A DNA stretch of 64,000 bases from positions 4,135,152 to 4,199,151 of the forward strand of contig OZ024784.1 in NCBI GenBank assembly GCA_964017065.1, in the 5' to 3' direction. The notes beneath the pieces are model-generated. The model was not told the origin of the DNA and did no database searches. It worked only from the letters and a program-made list of their open reading frames with translations. The position numbers and the translations under genes are program-made. Within the stretch, counting starts at the first letter, position 1, and the number at the start of each line of letters is the position of its first letter. Positions 1 through 13,364 of this stretch are shown here, in pieces. Source of the DNA: Haliclona indistincta (taxonomy: Eukaryota > Porifera > Demospongiae > Haplosclerida > Chalinidae).

Positions 1-3000
1 GAGTGGATCATTCTGGAAGGAAGATTCTCATGAGCAAAGGTACTACTATCCGTTGAAGTGTGTGTATGCTAATATATGACCAACAGAACAAAGCATCCTC
101 GCATCAACCAATTGATCATACATGTGCTCCACGCAATGTCTGCTCTACTCTGTTGTGGACCTGTGTTTGATTTGAATGTACTCAATTCCTCTCACTATCT
201 CTACTGTTGGCTCGAGAACATGCTATCCTCACCTGAAGACAAGGTACCATACACTCCTGTCTTACCAATCTTATTTGTTGGTTATAGATTCAGTCACTCG
301 GTCGCTGGACAGTACAGATGTTACTAGAGAACAATCCAGAGGCTGCACTACTGCAGTGGACCATCGATCAGTGCTACAGTATTAAACCGTCTTGTGCTCG
401 ACTATGCTTCCACGCCATCTCTAACTTGTTTGGCAAAATGTTTGTACCCAAGTAATGCTCTACACAGTATCATGTGTTTTCCCTCCAGTCCTAACTATCC
501 GTGTGACCTAATAGTGCTCCTCCATCTACTGCTGTTCAACACTAGCAGTATTGATACTAAGACAAGAGAAAGAGCTCTTCATCTGCTGCACATTCTCGAT
601 CAAAGGCTGTTTGGTGTTGGAGATAGCCAGTCTCATCGACCAGAGCTGCTGGTACGAATTGTAGGAAGCTCTTACTGCAATACTCACTTAGCAATAAGTG
701 ATGAACTAGCTTCTACTAATCCTGAATTGACTTTACCTCTTCTCTCGGGTATGTGCACGAATACATGCATGCCAAGTAAAATTTCATCACTCCATTATAG
801 AGATGGTAAAGCGGTTTGAAGTAGTAGCTAACCAAGGCCGTAGGAGCATCCTACAACTCATGATACCGTGGCTGCGTAATGTTGAACTGGTCGAGGACAA
901 TCTTCGGCATAATTCTGTCGGGCATCCTGAAGCTGTGCTGATGGTGAACAGTTCTTCGTGTAACCCATTGCTGAAGGGAACAGGGTGGGGCTCAGTGGAT
1001 GGAACTCAACTAGTACTGCATAATCTACTCTACCTCACTGCCAGGGTAACACATACTGCTAGTGCTGTTAATATTATGCTATCTTTTCATCTCACAGTAC
1101 GGTGATGACTACATTAGAGAGATTGAGAACTTGTGGACTGCATTGTGTACTTGGTCATCTAATGTTCGTGTAGCTATCAACTACTTGGCTAGGCTCACAT
1201 GTGTTGCTGGCAACCTTTCACTTATGCTGCAACAGGTTTGAAAATATCATTTCAGATTTATATTATAATATTTCAGCAGTTTACTTCCAGGCAAAGCGTG
1301 TCAGCTTGTTCTTCTGTCATTCTCACTACAAAACTGTAGTCCAAGAACTGATGAAGGAGCTGCAATGTGTGGAACCGATCACAGCAGAACTGCACCCTCA
1401 AGACTGCCCTCCTTTCTACCGTTTTGTTGGTCGATACTCAGACTCTCAAACTGACTCGTCAATGGCTGGTCAAATAGATAGAGATGGGTGGGCAATCAAC
1501 TGGCGAGTATCAATTCGTAACTCTGATGGGCTACCAGTTCCTCTTCCTTCTCCTCGTCACAAATTGTTCTTTGCTAGTATGAAGGATATGCTGAAGGTAC
1601 CTGTACGGCAGATGGTTAATCTGCATAGGTGAGTGTGTGAAGTGTGTCTCATACACATGGTACCATACATACATGTGCAGGAGTAACTTTGCTCTGATTC
1701 TACTCTCTGAGATGGTGATTGATATTGGTGATGTGGACTGGGCAGCTCATCTCCCTCTCATACTGCATGTTGTCACTCTTGGTTAGTGATAGCAGCATTG
1801 AATAATAAACTCACTATGACTTTTCATTGTTTCAGGATTGGATGTTCATAAGCCACTAATTTATGATCACAGCAAGAAGCTTCTTGGCAATCTGGTGGTG
1901 CTGTTGGCTTGTCGAGATGATGCCACAGCTGCTTGTGAAGCTAGGCTCACCCAGCATGATGTGTCTCTTAGCTCTCCATCATTGCTGTCCTTGTCTGCTG
2001 ATATCGACAGCCATTCCTGTAACTACTATGGTGTGCTAGGAAGCTCTAGAGACACTGCCTCCTTAGCACAAAAAGCAAAGCAGCTCATTAGTTTCACTGC
2101 AGTGAGGTCAGTGATGCAATGTGCTTGTACATTAGTTACATGTTTGCTGTATAGAGAAGCACACAAGGCTCCTTGGCCATTTGTTGATCATTCTTCAAAC
2201 CGGCTCAATCCGTCCACCGAGGTGTCTGAGCTGACTCAGCTTGTGGAGACCATTTTGAACGTGTTTCAAGATTGTGTAACTACTCCACTTCCTGAGAAGT
2301 GGGCTAGGATTGCTCTACACTGGGCCACTAACTGTCAATCACAGCAACTTGCTAGCCAGTCCTTTCAGATATGTCGAGCACTGCACCTACCACTCAATAC
2401 TAGCATGTTAAGAGATGTGCTAACACGAGTGGCAGAATATTCATCAGACCAGACAGAGGAACTACAGGTATATGATCCAGTTGTGTTTAAGCATCAGTGT
2501 TATGCTTCCTGTAGAACTATGTGATGGAGATAGTGCTGACACTGGAGTCTGCTATTGATAATACAGACAGCATAGGCTGCCCTCCACCTGCTCCCTCTAG
2601 TACTGCTGTGTCTGCTAGCCAACACTCACGACAAGCCTCAGACATTGGACCATTACCTGGTAAAATCATAGCATAGATAGTGCCAGGCACACTAGTTATT
2701 GTTTCTCTCTCAGGTGAAGATACTTCCCACGATTCCTCAATACGAACTCTCACTGCTCAAGATCACTCTGAGGAAGGTAGCTCTCCTGCTATACGACGCA
2801 TGTTTCCACACAGACGGAGTCACTCGCGTGGTCACAGTGTCACTAACGTGGAGCTACCAGCCGCTGTGCTGAAGGCATCTGATAATACCTCTACTGATGC
2901 TAATGAGATCACTGACACCAATGATACTGTTGAGAAACCACTGGCTGAATCAGCTAAGCAGTCTCGCAGTGACAGAGTTACTGACAAAGTGTCAGATGAC

Positions 3001-6000
3001 ATGGCTGTTGTACCAAAACCGATTATGTCATTAACGGATGTGCAACGACCACAGAGTGCTGGAAACAGACTCAAATACTCTACTTCCGTGGACACGACAA
3101 TGGCTGACCTTTCCTCCTCACATGGCGGTTCAAAAGTTCATCCTCGCTCAGTCTTCAGTGCTAAAGAAGCAATGCCCAGACGGAGTGCTCCGCCAATCAG
3201 TTTAATGAATATATTTGAGCCTCCTTCATCGATTCAACAACAACTCACCAGTGAGATTAGTTCCGACACATCTCCTTCTTGGAACAGTTTGCCTGCATCT
3301 TTGTTTGAATCTGCTTCACCTCTGGGTCAACCGAAACGAGAAGAGATAGTGGAAAGACAAGAAGAGACTGAAGAAGAGGAAGTGGCAGATGCTGAGAATG
3401 AACAGTCAAGAGATGGAAAAGACATACAAGAGGAAGAGACGTTAACTGCTGAAGAACCTGACACTTCAGGAGGAAAGGAAGATGGTAGTTTTGAGGAAGA
3501 AGCTACTCTTCCACTACAATTGTCTGTAGACGAGCCAGAACCTCCTCCACACGAGGAAGATCAGCCATTGCAGGAAGAAGAGCAGCACCAATCACTACAG
3601 GATAGTTCAGAGCAAGATGAACCATCCCTTGAGCACTCTCCATCAGTCCAAGACAAGCATTTAGCCGTTCCTGCTGTGCCCAATCCTCTCCAACTTAGTC
3701 CAATTACTGGAATCCATGAGGAATCACGACAGCGCACAGCCTCGTCTCCTCTTCCCATTTTTCCTGTCAGTTCTCAACCAGACTTGCTGTCCAGTGGTGG
3801 TGGTGGTATACGAGAGAGAGCTCCATCCCATCCTGAGCTAGCGATAAGCAGTTCACTAGCCGACAACACCATTACTATAGTGAGAGCTCACTCTGTGACT
3901 CAACTACAGTCCACTGTTCTGGAGGAGAATGTCACCACCAAGCGGCGCAACTTCAGTGGTGTTGCTCGTAGTTATACTCCAGTCAGCTCCCCGCTTACTC
4001 CACATAGTGGTCGAAAATTGAGAGGCAGTGTGGAATTATTACGAGAAAAGGCTAACAGCACCGCTCCACCGACCACTCGACTTGCACTCAGTCACCAGAA
4101 CTCTCCTCTCAAGTACACAGAAAAGGATATGATCAAGAGAAGAATAAGTGCTGACCCAGAGAAATCATCAGCCAGCCTAGCAACGGGTGTGCGTGGAAAA
4201 GGTCGTCCTGTTTCAATGTTTGAAACATCTAGTTATCAGTCCTCGTCTCTGGACATAGCACAGACAGACTACATCACACAGCTCTTCTGGACTAGTGCCA
4301 GTCTGCTGGAGTCCGATTACGAGGGAGAGTTCTCTCTTGCACTTCGTCTGTTTCAGAAAGTTCTCACACAGATGGATCTTTCCTCTGACAACACGTACAT
4401 TCGACTAGATGCCCTGCTACGCAAGATGAACTGGACCGACTTTCCTGGGGTGCAGAAGCTGATTTTGAAGGGACTCACTCTCGAGTCTACGACTGACTAT
4501 ACACGTCAGTTGCTTACATATCTATCTCCTCACTCAACAAGAGCAGTGTTCGATCCTACACAGCATGCTGGCTTGCCTGTCAATATTATTGCTCTTTTGC
4601 CTGAACTTGTGCTCAACTTTGACGAACCAACTCAGCTCTCTAAAGATGCAGCATCAAGTATTGCAACTGTGAGTCAATCTTTTTTTCTCTCTTTTTCCTG
4701 TTCTTCTCTTTTTGTCTAGGCTTGTGAGCAAGTACCATGTGATCAGTCTATTGAGATGAAGAATCTACTGAAGGATATGAATCTGGTATTCAAGCTCTAC
4801 AGTGAACGTAAATTCAACAACACTCGCACCATTTGGCTCAAGTCAGTTTGTCACTACATCAGTAGAGGCTATCACTCTGATGCTGAGGAAATATTCAATG
4901 TCTTAGCTATGGTGAGAAACTGACCAACTAGTGTGAATGCTACTTGTCTTGTGTTGTAGATGCTGGAGCAAGGACGAGAGCAGCTGCATCAAGCTGTTTT
5001 GTGGATTGTACATGAGTTCATGATCAAACTGGAAGAGAACGGCCTAGTCGATCTGTCTCAAGTCACTCAGAATATCATTACTGTTGTCTCTAATCATCTC
5101 AAGGTGAACTAACAGCATAATGTATGAATGGTGTATGGAACTATCTAAATACAGAGCAACTTGTGGCAGGAAGCTCTCTCAGTGCTCACTCTAGCTGTGA
5201 AGAACTCCTCTACATTAGTGCAGCCTCCTACTCCACACATTCCGATGGTGGACATTGGATTCTTCCATCAGAGTCTCCCTGGGCCAACGCTCAAGTTTTC
5301 CATGGATCTTACATCTTCCTCGGGTGACCTGAGCCTTGCCCAGAGTCCTAGTGTGTTCTCGAACATGTGGCACAGTCCTCATGGATGCCAAGTAACCCAC
5401 AGCATTACATAGTTGTATTACTCTTAGTTGGATCATTCCATAGAGAAGAACAAGAGGATTGTTACGTAGTGTCATCAATGCCTGTGGACCGATCCCTATC
5501 CTCTTCAGTAGCCCTTCGGTTAGTAGCAGTACACTGAGGTGTGTACAGATCTTGATTGTCTCTTTAGGTTATTTTCACTGAAGAGCAGCCACTTCCTGAC
5601 ACTCTCAGCATCTACTCGACACCATCTGAAGAGCAGGGCAGTATACCATCAGTACATGCTCCTTCAGAGGTTATGGACTCGTCACAGCAGGAATCAGTGA
5701 GGGAGTCCCTCTGTGTGTTACCTCTGTTTATCCATTTCTTGCAGTTGTTTATCATAAATGAGTTTGACTTCCTGAACAGTTATCCATATGAGGATGATGA
5801 AGGTGACGACGAAGAAGAAGAGGAAGAGGAGGCACCTAAAGGACCATACAGCAGAAAAATACGCTCGTATAGGTAAGTAGAGGACTAAAGTTATCTTTAA
5901 GAATTATTCTTGAGCTTTTCCTACAGCTCTTCACTTTCTAGTAGCCACTCTAGTCTTGCATCAGAAGCTGACGAGCAGTTGAGATTAACCGATGAAGTGC

Positions 6001-8294
6001 CAGGGAATGACCAGCAAGAGTCATCTCAGCGTACTGATGACGCTTTGCTGAGAACAAAAGGTTTCACTAATGTTCAAGATTTATTTTTTAACTGATATTT
6101 GCAGGTTCCCGCAGCCCTAGCCAAGAGAACGACTTCTCTAATAGCTCATTTGAGAGGTCTACCTCACCTCAGCGACCTCTCGAGTCATCCTCTTCCACTC
6201 CTCTCTCTGTGCACAACATGATGGAGCAAACAGCAAATCAGCCAGTGGAGGGTAGACACAGACTTAATGAAGAGAGGGAAGAAGATGAGATATCGGCTGA
6301 TCCTTTGAGCAATATTGAGGAAGAAGAGATGGAAGATGAGGAAGATGTGAAGGAAGGAGAGGAGACTATGGATGAGAATGAGTCAGTCAGTAGTAATGAC
6401 AAGTTGTTAGTCAAAGCAGACAGTGATGAAGCACAGAATACACTTCCCAGCATCAGAGAGCAGACACATAGTGAGTCAGAGGACAAGCCAGTAGGGACAA
6501 CTCAAGACGAGAGAGAAGAGACAGCTGAACCCACTACTCATGCTCCTCCATCAGATGAGGACTTACTGTCCAGTGAAGAGTTTGTGTTACTCAACTTAGA
6601 CACACAGCAAGAATCCAATGAACAATCTCAGCTTGGAGAAGAGAAAATGAGTAGTGGAGTAGACACCACATCTCAACAAAATTTGGAACATCCATCACCT
6701 CAAGCTGAAGAGTTGCCAGAAAATTCTATATCACAGTTGAATGACAGTGGAGGTTCTGCAGCCTCAGTGAGTAAAGAGACACTTGGTGAAGAGGAGGAGG
6801 AGGAGACCAAGCATTCAAGTGAAACAGAGGAGGAAGATAAAACAGCTGTTGTCGACAAGTCTAATGATGTAGTAGTAGTAGTTGATGGTGACTCAGCAAC
6901 TCAGTTTTTACTGGTTCCTCTTGAAAAGGTTTGTTGCATGTACACATAATACAGCTTGTATGTGTGTGTGTGTATTATCACAGGTGTACAGTGTGTGGCA
7001 AGATCATGTGGCTAGTCTTAGTCATAGCAAAAACTCAGTTGTGGCTGTGGACACATTTTTCTTGTTTGATCGTTTGTTTAGTGTAAGTTGTGCAGAGCCG
7101 TCTAAGTCAGGTGATACAAGTCTCTTTGTTATACAGGTTATACTGAGAGATGTGTGTTCAGTTACCAGTGACGTGTGTAGTCGATACTCCATGAGCATGA
7201 ATCAGCTGAGCATGGTCTCTCATTTTCTGGTGACAGTTGATCAGCTCTCATCTGAACTGCAGTTGCCTTGTGTTTTTATCTCATCTGCATTTGTGAGTTC
7301 AGTAACAACGCATTAGAACCCATTATAACTGCCGCTCATACATTGTAGTTTAGAGCCAGTGGATTGATGGACCAGCATGTCTCAATGGTGACAGAGATGG
7401 CTACTTACGTAGACAAGCTAATGGACTGTAGATCACTTGTACTTGAGGTACTTTCTAGTGTTTGATTCATGTTTTTGGAACTTTTTACTTCTGTTTTACC
7501 ACCTTACAGAAACTCACTCAACCAGTGCCGTCAGACAGTAGTGACAATACTGTGAGCAGATGAGAAGTTGTTTTTTTCCCTGTTCACTCTTGCTTCTCTC
7601 CTCAGGAGACGCTGGTATTACAATCAGTCTATCAAACACATGTACTCTTCCTGTTGTTGATCGGAGTGTACCTGAAGTTGCTAAACACAATGATTTCTTC
7701 CTGCTTACAACATGATACTGAAGACATTTCAACATGGCTCACTGAAACTTTGTCCTCCATTAAGAATAGCGTCACTCAAAATCATTCGACTCGATTTAGT
7801 GAGCGGTTGGACGAAAGCATAACAACAGAAGATGCCATGACACTTGTAACTGATGCAATGAGGAACGATGGGCCTGCCGCTGCAGTACAGCTTCTACACT
7901 GTTTGAGGTTTGTAGACTGAGTATGTACTGCACATTATTGCTGATGCTGTAGGAAGCACTTTGAGAACCAGGCCTTGCTAGGGGCTACAGATGAGGATGA
8001 TACAAGTGTAGTCCTGTTTGCATATGCTCATTCAGTTTGGAGCATCAAATGCAGTGAGTGGACCAACCAATGTGCACCAGACAACAGAGTAGCTGTCAAT
8101 TTGCAATAACTATCCATTTTGCCTTGCTTGCAGGTATAATTGGTGTCACTAGCAGTTGGCGTCACTTAGCTGAAGTTCATAGTCAACTATCGAGAGAAAA
8201 CATAAGCTTATTGTCTCTTCTACAGCCTTCATCACTGTCAACAAGTTTATCAGACATTGTCCAATGTCTACGCACATTCACAGACAGTAGTTAA
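1..8294 (+). CDS. FRY: Furry homologue (FRY), central and C-terminal part, 5' truncated by window
   Basis: Furry is a very large scaffold that works with NDR/LATS kinases in cell polarity, morphogenesis and mitosis. The gene enters from the left edge and is split into many exons by short introns. Recognisable Furry blocks are the HEAT/ARM-like stretch at 480-1630 (leucine-rich helices, then ELTLPLLS and GWGSVDGTQLVLHNLLY), the block at 1840-2480 (SFQICRALHLPLNTSMLRDVL) and the highly conserved block at about 4250-4660 (LFWTSASLLESDYEGEFSLA, then WTDFPGVQKLILKGL). The long exon from about 2714 carries a Ser/Glu-rich linker; a second acidic linker lies at 5790-6900. The last coding exon ends at the stop at 8292-8294, and an AATAAA lies at 8337-8342. 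Family assignment is firm; individual exon ends are approximate. Confidence 0.9.
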
Positions 8295-8373
8295 TTTTGA
8301 TCAATTCTTATTAACATTATAATAATTATTTATCAAAATAAAAATATTGGTGGTATAAAAAAATGTTGCATAC

Positions 8374-9897
8374 TCAAGTTCTAGTGCACCATGATGTGAT
8401 GGGGTACAAGAGGCAGTGGTAGGAGAGAAATCTGACAATAGGCATGCAACTATTAGATATGAAAACAGGACTGCTTTACCTTGTGTTGTCCTCATTTTGG
8501 GAAACAGGAAGATTTATAACATTTGATGTCTTCCCATATGACCCATAACTGATACTAACCTGCAATAGAGGAAGGCATGAGCTGGTGAGAATGGGAAAAG
8601 GCTAGATAAGGCATTACTTGATTCAACAGGTCATGAGATTTTATTTTCCCAAGCCATTCCAAGTGTGTGTGTATGACTGGTACTTCAGTGAAATTATAAC
8701 CCAACAGCGACTCTTGAAAACAATATTTTTGAAGTTATAATAATTATAGTTCGTGTCTGTTCTTGATACTTACCCACTACGAAACCAACAACCATGTCAT
8801 CTGGAGTCCCCAATATTCGAGCAAAAGACTGAAATTTTTCTGGACCTCTGTTGAGCATTTTCAGTAAATTTAGTGCCATAACAAAGTTTCCTCCCAACCT
8901 CAAGTGTGTCTCCATCTCTTTCATGAGAGCACTGCTCACACAATATGCTGCACCAGTAGCAAAATAGTACTCCTTTCTTTTCTGAGAGAACATGTTACAA
9001 TAGTGAATCTCGGCATAAACTCACGAGGTTCGGAAACTCATTCTGGGCATGTTCAGAGACTGGTATCCCTGTCTTCCTGTTGACACTCCATCTTCCTAGG
9101 TACCAATAGTCTAGGTGGTCGTAGCTACTGAGCAGCTTTTGTAGAGCGATTGCATTAACATAGATATCATCATCAAAATGACAGAACCAGCTAAAAAAGT
9201 GTGTAAATTTAGATTCTTTCAACAATAAAAATTATTATTGCACACACTGGTTTACAGCTCCTTTGTCTACTGCAGAATAATAGAGGTCATATTCTATTCC
9301 TGACTTGCACGAGAGAGCATAACTGAGTATTGGAGAGAAAAAGTAAAGCTGCAAAAATGACGGCTGCCTGTACTCACTGTGTGTGTTTAGTGTCACAAGA
9401 TGTGGAGTGTAGCTTGAAACCTAGCTGGACACATAGAAGTACTAGTAACAGTTGGTAACAGTCAAATCATACCATAAAATGAATTGTTCATATTCCAGTC
9501 ATCTGTTACAATGTAGAGCTGGTGGAGGAAAACATAATTATTATGTCAAAGTACAGTATGTGAAAATGTTCCTCACGTTATCTTTGGGCACAGTTTGAAA
9601 CCAAGTGAGCACTAAAAGAGATAGTCTACTGTCGTGGTATTTCTTCGTTGTTTTTACAGATACGTGTACGTTATCCAGTGGTGGATGCACTGGTATTCTC
9701 TCTGCAACCCTCTCAGATCGGACAGTACTCGGCAAGGTTGATAGGAGTGAATTTGCAGTGACAATGTTGTCGACATTATTGTGACAATCATGTGTGCTGC
9801 AGAATGGCTGCTGTTTGGACAGACAGCGAATGAGCAGACAGGCAAGAAACACCAACACGAGTCCCACTGCGATCGCCCTCTTCGCTCTCATTAGCAT
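8374..9897 (-). CDS. Fringe-family beta-1,3-N-acetylglucosaminyltransferase
   Basis: Fringe enzymes add GlcNAc to O-fucose on Notch EGF repeats in the Golgi. The start at 9895-9897 gives a short cytosolic N-terminus (MLMRAKRA) and a hydrophobic signal anchor, as expected of a type II Golgi protein. About eight exons can be followed: LYIVTDDW near 9475-9521, the YALSCKSGIEYDLYYSAV block near 9255-9305, the catalytic WFCHFDDDIYVN at about 9150-9190 (DDD metal-binding motif), FATGAAYCVS and LGTPDDMVVGFVVG in 8780-8970, then IHTHLEWLG near 8640, VSISYG near 8550 and a last exon FLSYHCLLYP ending at the TGA at 8374-8376. That final motif matches the Fringe C-terminus, so the gene looks complete. 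Its stop lies only 80 bp from the Furry stop (convergent), and it shares a 109-bp gap with TTC29. Confidence 0.88.
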
Positions 9898-9949
9898 TGG
9901 ATGGGGTGTGGCTTAAGTAAGCCTCGCCTATCTTAATTATTGTTTAATA

Positions 9950-9962
9950 GTTGCTTGGTAAC
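9950..9962 (+). promoter_or_regulatory. RFX X-box-like motif upstream of TTC29
   Basis: GTTGCTTGGTAAC, an imperfect inverted repeat of the form GTTGCY-N-GGTAAC, sits 45 bp before the TTC29 ATG, inside the 109-bp divergent gap with Fringe. RFX factors bind X-boxes (GTNRCC plus spacer plus RGYAAC) in ciliary gene promoters. The motif is seen directly; its function is inferred. Confidence 0.6.
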
Positions 9963-10006
9963 GGAATCTGTGACAAAGAAGAACGGCGAAGCCGAGTCCA
10001 TTTGTG

Positions 10007-11831
10007 ATGGCTAGTGTCAATGTGCTGCCGCCAATCTCAGCTCAAGAGAGGGGTATGGAGTCCAGTATAGCATCTCGCTCACTAACAGCACGATTCCCGG
10101 CCAGTAAGCAGAACCAGGCAATGAAAGCCTCAGTTGAGATACTGTCCAAAAACACGTCCAAGAAAGAACAAGAGTTGATAGACCCGAAAAGGTACACCCT
10201 ATTATAACACAAGATTTGACTACCTGTACACATCTATCTCACAGTTATAGACACAGCATATTCCACAACACTTGCACCTCATTGCTCAAGGATGGTTACC
10301 ACGAGTCATTCTCAGAGTTATTCTGTTTGGTTGAACAGCAGAGAGCTGAGCATGAGCAAGCAGGACCTGCCGCCATCTTATTACCACCTCTTGTGGAGAA
10401 CTCGAGGGACAAACTGGATCTGCTTCGTAGAGGCATGAGCAGTGCAGAGGAGGCAAAAAGATGCTCTGATCTTGACACAGCTTATCTTGGTTTGAGAGAA
10501 CTTGCATTGCATTTTGAAGAGACTGGTGATCGCTGGCTAGCAGACCATTTTCACCATCGCTGTCTTGAAACAGGACACAATATCAAAGGTGATAACAGGA
10601 AAAAGGAAGGAGAAGCACACTTTCATGTTAGTCTTTCCTATGAGAACAGAGGTATGTACATTGTTTGCTGTGTAAAACTGGAGTTAGTATTGTATAGGAG
10701 AGTTGGATGATTCTTTGGATCACATGTTGACATTTCATCAGCTTGCTCGATCTCATCGCTGGCACACTGAGGATGGTAACAGCATGCACCGCATTGCCTG
10801 CGAGCACCTCCAGAGAATATACACCAAGATGGCTGACCAGGTGAGAACAGCTGTCCATTATTTAAAGAGCTATTGATTTTAAATTTCTATTCAGGCTAGC
10901 ATTCCTGCAGATTCTATTAAATTGCTTCAGAAAGCTCATGCAGTAGCTAAAGAAGGTAGCTGACACCAAGTTCAATCAGTTATTCATGAATGTTCTTGTA
11001 GGCGGCAACACATACAAGGAAGGGTTGACCTCTCACAAACTGGGACTTGCTTACGAAAGTACAAATGACTTTGATACTGCAATACAGGTACTGGAAGAAG
11101 AGCGCTAAACTTTGTGCACTGTTACATGCATGTGTATCTGTCTATTTCTATAGTGTCACAAAAGCTACTTGGAACGTTGTCGATATCATGGTGACACTGA
11201 GCGTATGGGAGAGGCCTACAATGCCCTTGCAAGATGCTATGAACAGTTAGTCACTATTGCTGTGAATATCAGCTATGTTTAAAAATTAACAGAAAAGGTG
11301 ATTTGGAGACTGCAGTGCAGAATCTAGAGCTCTATGTGGGTGTGGCTGAGAAAACAGGACTTACAAAACCGCTTGCAAAGGCATGTAGTGCTGCTGGAAT
11401 AATGTTCAATACAATAGTAAGTAGAAATTAAAATTTTTTATTCTTTACCCCAAAAATTAATGGCACTATGATTTTCTCTTTCACAGGGAGATTATGGCAA
11501 AGCAGTTGAGTATTTTCAGCGATGCTACAAGCTGTGTGATGAGCTGGGCGATAAAGAAGCAATGAAAGATGCACGTGTGCAATGTGGAATAGCACAAACT
11601 CACAACACTATTGAACTATTCAACAATGTCTTTGGCGATCGATCTACAGTATCACTTTGCAAAATTATGGCATGGAAAGCTGGAAGGATGCTGCCCAACA
11701 GAACAGAGAAGAGAGATAGTGAAGAAACAGATGATGAAGAAGAGAAAGATAGAGAAAGTGAAGTCAGAAAAGAAGAGAGCGAAGTAGTAGAAAAACATTG
11801 TGACACTATTGACAAAGAACAGAGCTTGTAA
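10007..11831 (+). CDS. TTC29: Tetratricopeptide repeat protein 29 (TTC29), axonemal
   Basis: TTC29 is a TPR protein of motile cilia and flagella, needed for sperm flagellar assembly in mammals. The ATG at 10007 is preceded by an in-frame GTG that I do not take as the start. Blocks typical of the family are the exon from about 10247 (SLLKDGYHESFSELFCLVEQ), DRWLADHFHHRCLET and KGDNRKKEGEAHFHVSLSYE at 10530-10650, then TPR helices (LDDSLDHMLTFHQLARSH, YKEGLTSHKLGLAYE, DLETAVQNLELYVGVAEKTG, GDYGKAVEYFQRCYKLCDEL). Introns are about 50-80 bp. The C-terminus past 11690 is highly charged (EETDDEEEKDRE) and ends at 11831. An X-box lies 45 bp upstream. Confidence 0.88.
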
Positions 11832-12215
11832 AGGGAAAAATTAATAGCACAATGTGCGAATGATGTCGCAGAGCTTAGCAGTCATTAGTATTATAAAGCA
11901 AAATTTTACTGATAAAGATACCAGTCCACACTGTTCACAGCTGCTCACACATTACAATCTTAGACTACAGTAACACAGTGCAAATACAATATTACAGTAC
12001 AGCCAAAAGGTAGAATCATAATCTAGCTATGGTAGAATAGACATAATTATTATAGCCTGCTAAGTATTCCAGCCTGCCCATGCAGTAGCTAGATCAAGAT
12101 CATGAAGGAACAGACAATGAAGAAAGTGAAATCAGAAAAAAATTCAAGAACATGACATAGTTCGTTGTTATTTAAAAACTTGATCGAGCTATAGCCTTGC
12201 TTGTGAGTGCTCTGC
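11832..12215. other. Intergenic, TTC29 stop to sulfotransferase stop
   Basis: This 384-bp convergent gap is AT-rich. At about 12108-12150 a GA-rich stretch resembles the charged 3' coding end of TTC29 and may be a partial duplicate. No gene is seen. Confidence 0.5.
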
Positions 12216-13181
12216 TCAGCTAGAGTTCCATGCTGCTCTCAGTTCCTCGTATGTGGAACAGCCAGTCACTGGAGCTACAATTGCATCCCATTTCTGTTGC
12301 ATCTGACAGTGCAGTTCTACCGATAGCATCTTTGAACCCTCTGTAGTTGTGCCTGTGCGGATCTTAGTTTTATTCATCCCAGCATTTGCTGCCAGGCCAA
12401 GAGCTCTATTGCGGCTTTGTTTCAAGAGCTTCTGATCAAACTTATCACCATTTTGCTTCATGTATGTAAAAGTACTCTTTTCTAGTGCCGCCTGAATGCT
12501 GCTCTCATCAGTGATACCCATGAACTTGGCAACAGAACGAATACAACTCTCATACGACTCCTTGAGGTCTTCAAAAAACACCACCAATACATTAGGATCA
12601 TTACGATGAGGCCACCAGCTGGCAAGATGATGAAAATACAAGAAATATGGAGCAATGGTGATTTGGTCTTGATCTGCATCATGCTGAGCAAGCCAAATAT
12701 CTCTAACATACTCTTCCAAAGAGACTTCTCCAGGCTGGAAGAGCCAATCTTGAAACATCTTGAAGGCACTGTAAGCAACAGAGCAAGGCTCTCGCAGGCA
12801 GTAAATGTACTTGGCTCCTTCAGGACAGCTCTGATGCAACTGGTGAGTCTTGAAACAACGTGGAGAGAACTTTTGGTCAGCATCGAGATTCAACTTTAGA
12901 TCTCGCGACAGTTCAATAACAGGCATTACTTCCACAATCTCTGTGAACTCCATATCGCCTCCAGTTCGTAATTGATGCACGATTTGTTGCATCCACGTAG
13001 TGCCACTCTTGCAGCATCCTGCCACAATAACATCTGTGCTTCGTGGCTGGAACTCTCGCACTATCGTAAGCTTCTCTTCTGTGTAAGGCTTGGACAGTCT
13101 TTTCTTCAGTAGTTGTATTCCGTTTTCTTCTCCACTACCATAGATGATACCACTACCTTCATTCTCTCCTACTTTATCCAT
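12216..13181 (-). CDS. Sulfotransferase family protein, copy 1 (intronless)
   Basis: Cytosolic-type sulfotransferases move sulfate from PAPS to a hydroxyl or amine acceptor. This 321-residue single-exon protein has the 5'-phosphosulfate loop CCKSGTTWMQQI at residues about 57-68 (family form YPKSGTTW). It also has the FKTHQL segment, YIYCLREPCSVAYSAFKM (the 3'-phosphate-binding R..D.A.S region with Cys where Asp is usual) and WWPHRN...VVFFEDLK. The usual C-terminal RKGxxGDWK motif is replaced by KIRTGTTTEG. The length fits the family. The downstream tandem copy is nearly identical. There are no introns, unlike almost every neighbour. Substrate cannot be told. Confidence 0.87.
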   Translation of the reverse strand: MDKVGENEGSGIIYGSGEENGIQLLKKRLSKPYTEEKLTIVREFQPRSTDVIVAGCCKSGTTWMQQIVHQLRTGGDMEFTEIVEVMPVIELSRDLKLNLDADQKFSPRCFKTHQLHQSCPEGAKYIYCLREPCSVAYSAFKMFQDWLFQPGEVSLEEYVRDIWLAQHDADQDQITIAPYFLYFHHLASWWPHRNDPNVLVVFFEDLKESYESCIRSVAKFMGITDESSIQAALEKSTFTYMKQNGDKFDQKLLKQSRNRALGLAANAGMNKTKIRTGTTTEGSKMLSVELHCQMQQKWDAIVAPVTGCSTYEELRAAWNSS

Positions 13182-13364
13182 CCTCTACAATGGCTTATTG
13201 ACTTGAAAGGGTTGTCCATCCGAGGTGGACCCGAACCTAATTATGAGTCTATGCTAGCTATGGCTGCATGCTCTGCTACATTATGATCGTGCATCGTATT
13301 ATTACTGATCAAGGTTTGCAAAAGAATTTTCACGTCATGTGCGGAGTAGTTTGGAGCCTTGTTT

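Noticed and set aside
12606..12899. Conserved antisense frame shared by both sulfotransferases (also 13761-14057)
   Set aside because: It is conserved only because the coding strands are near-identical duplicates.
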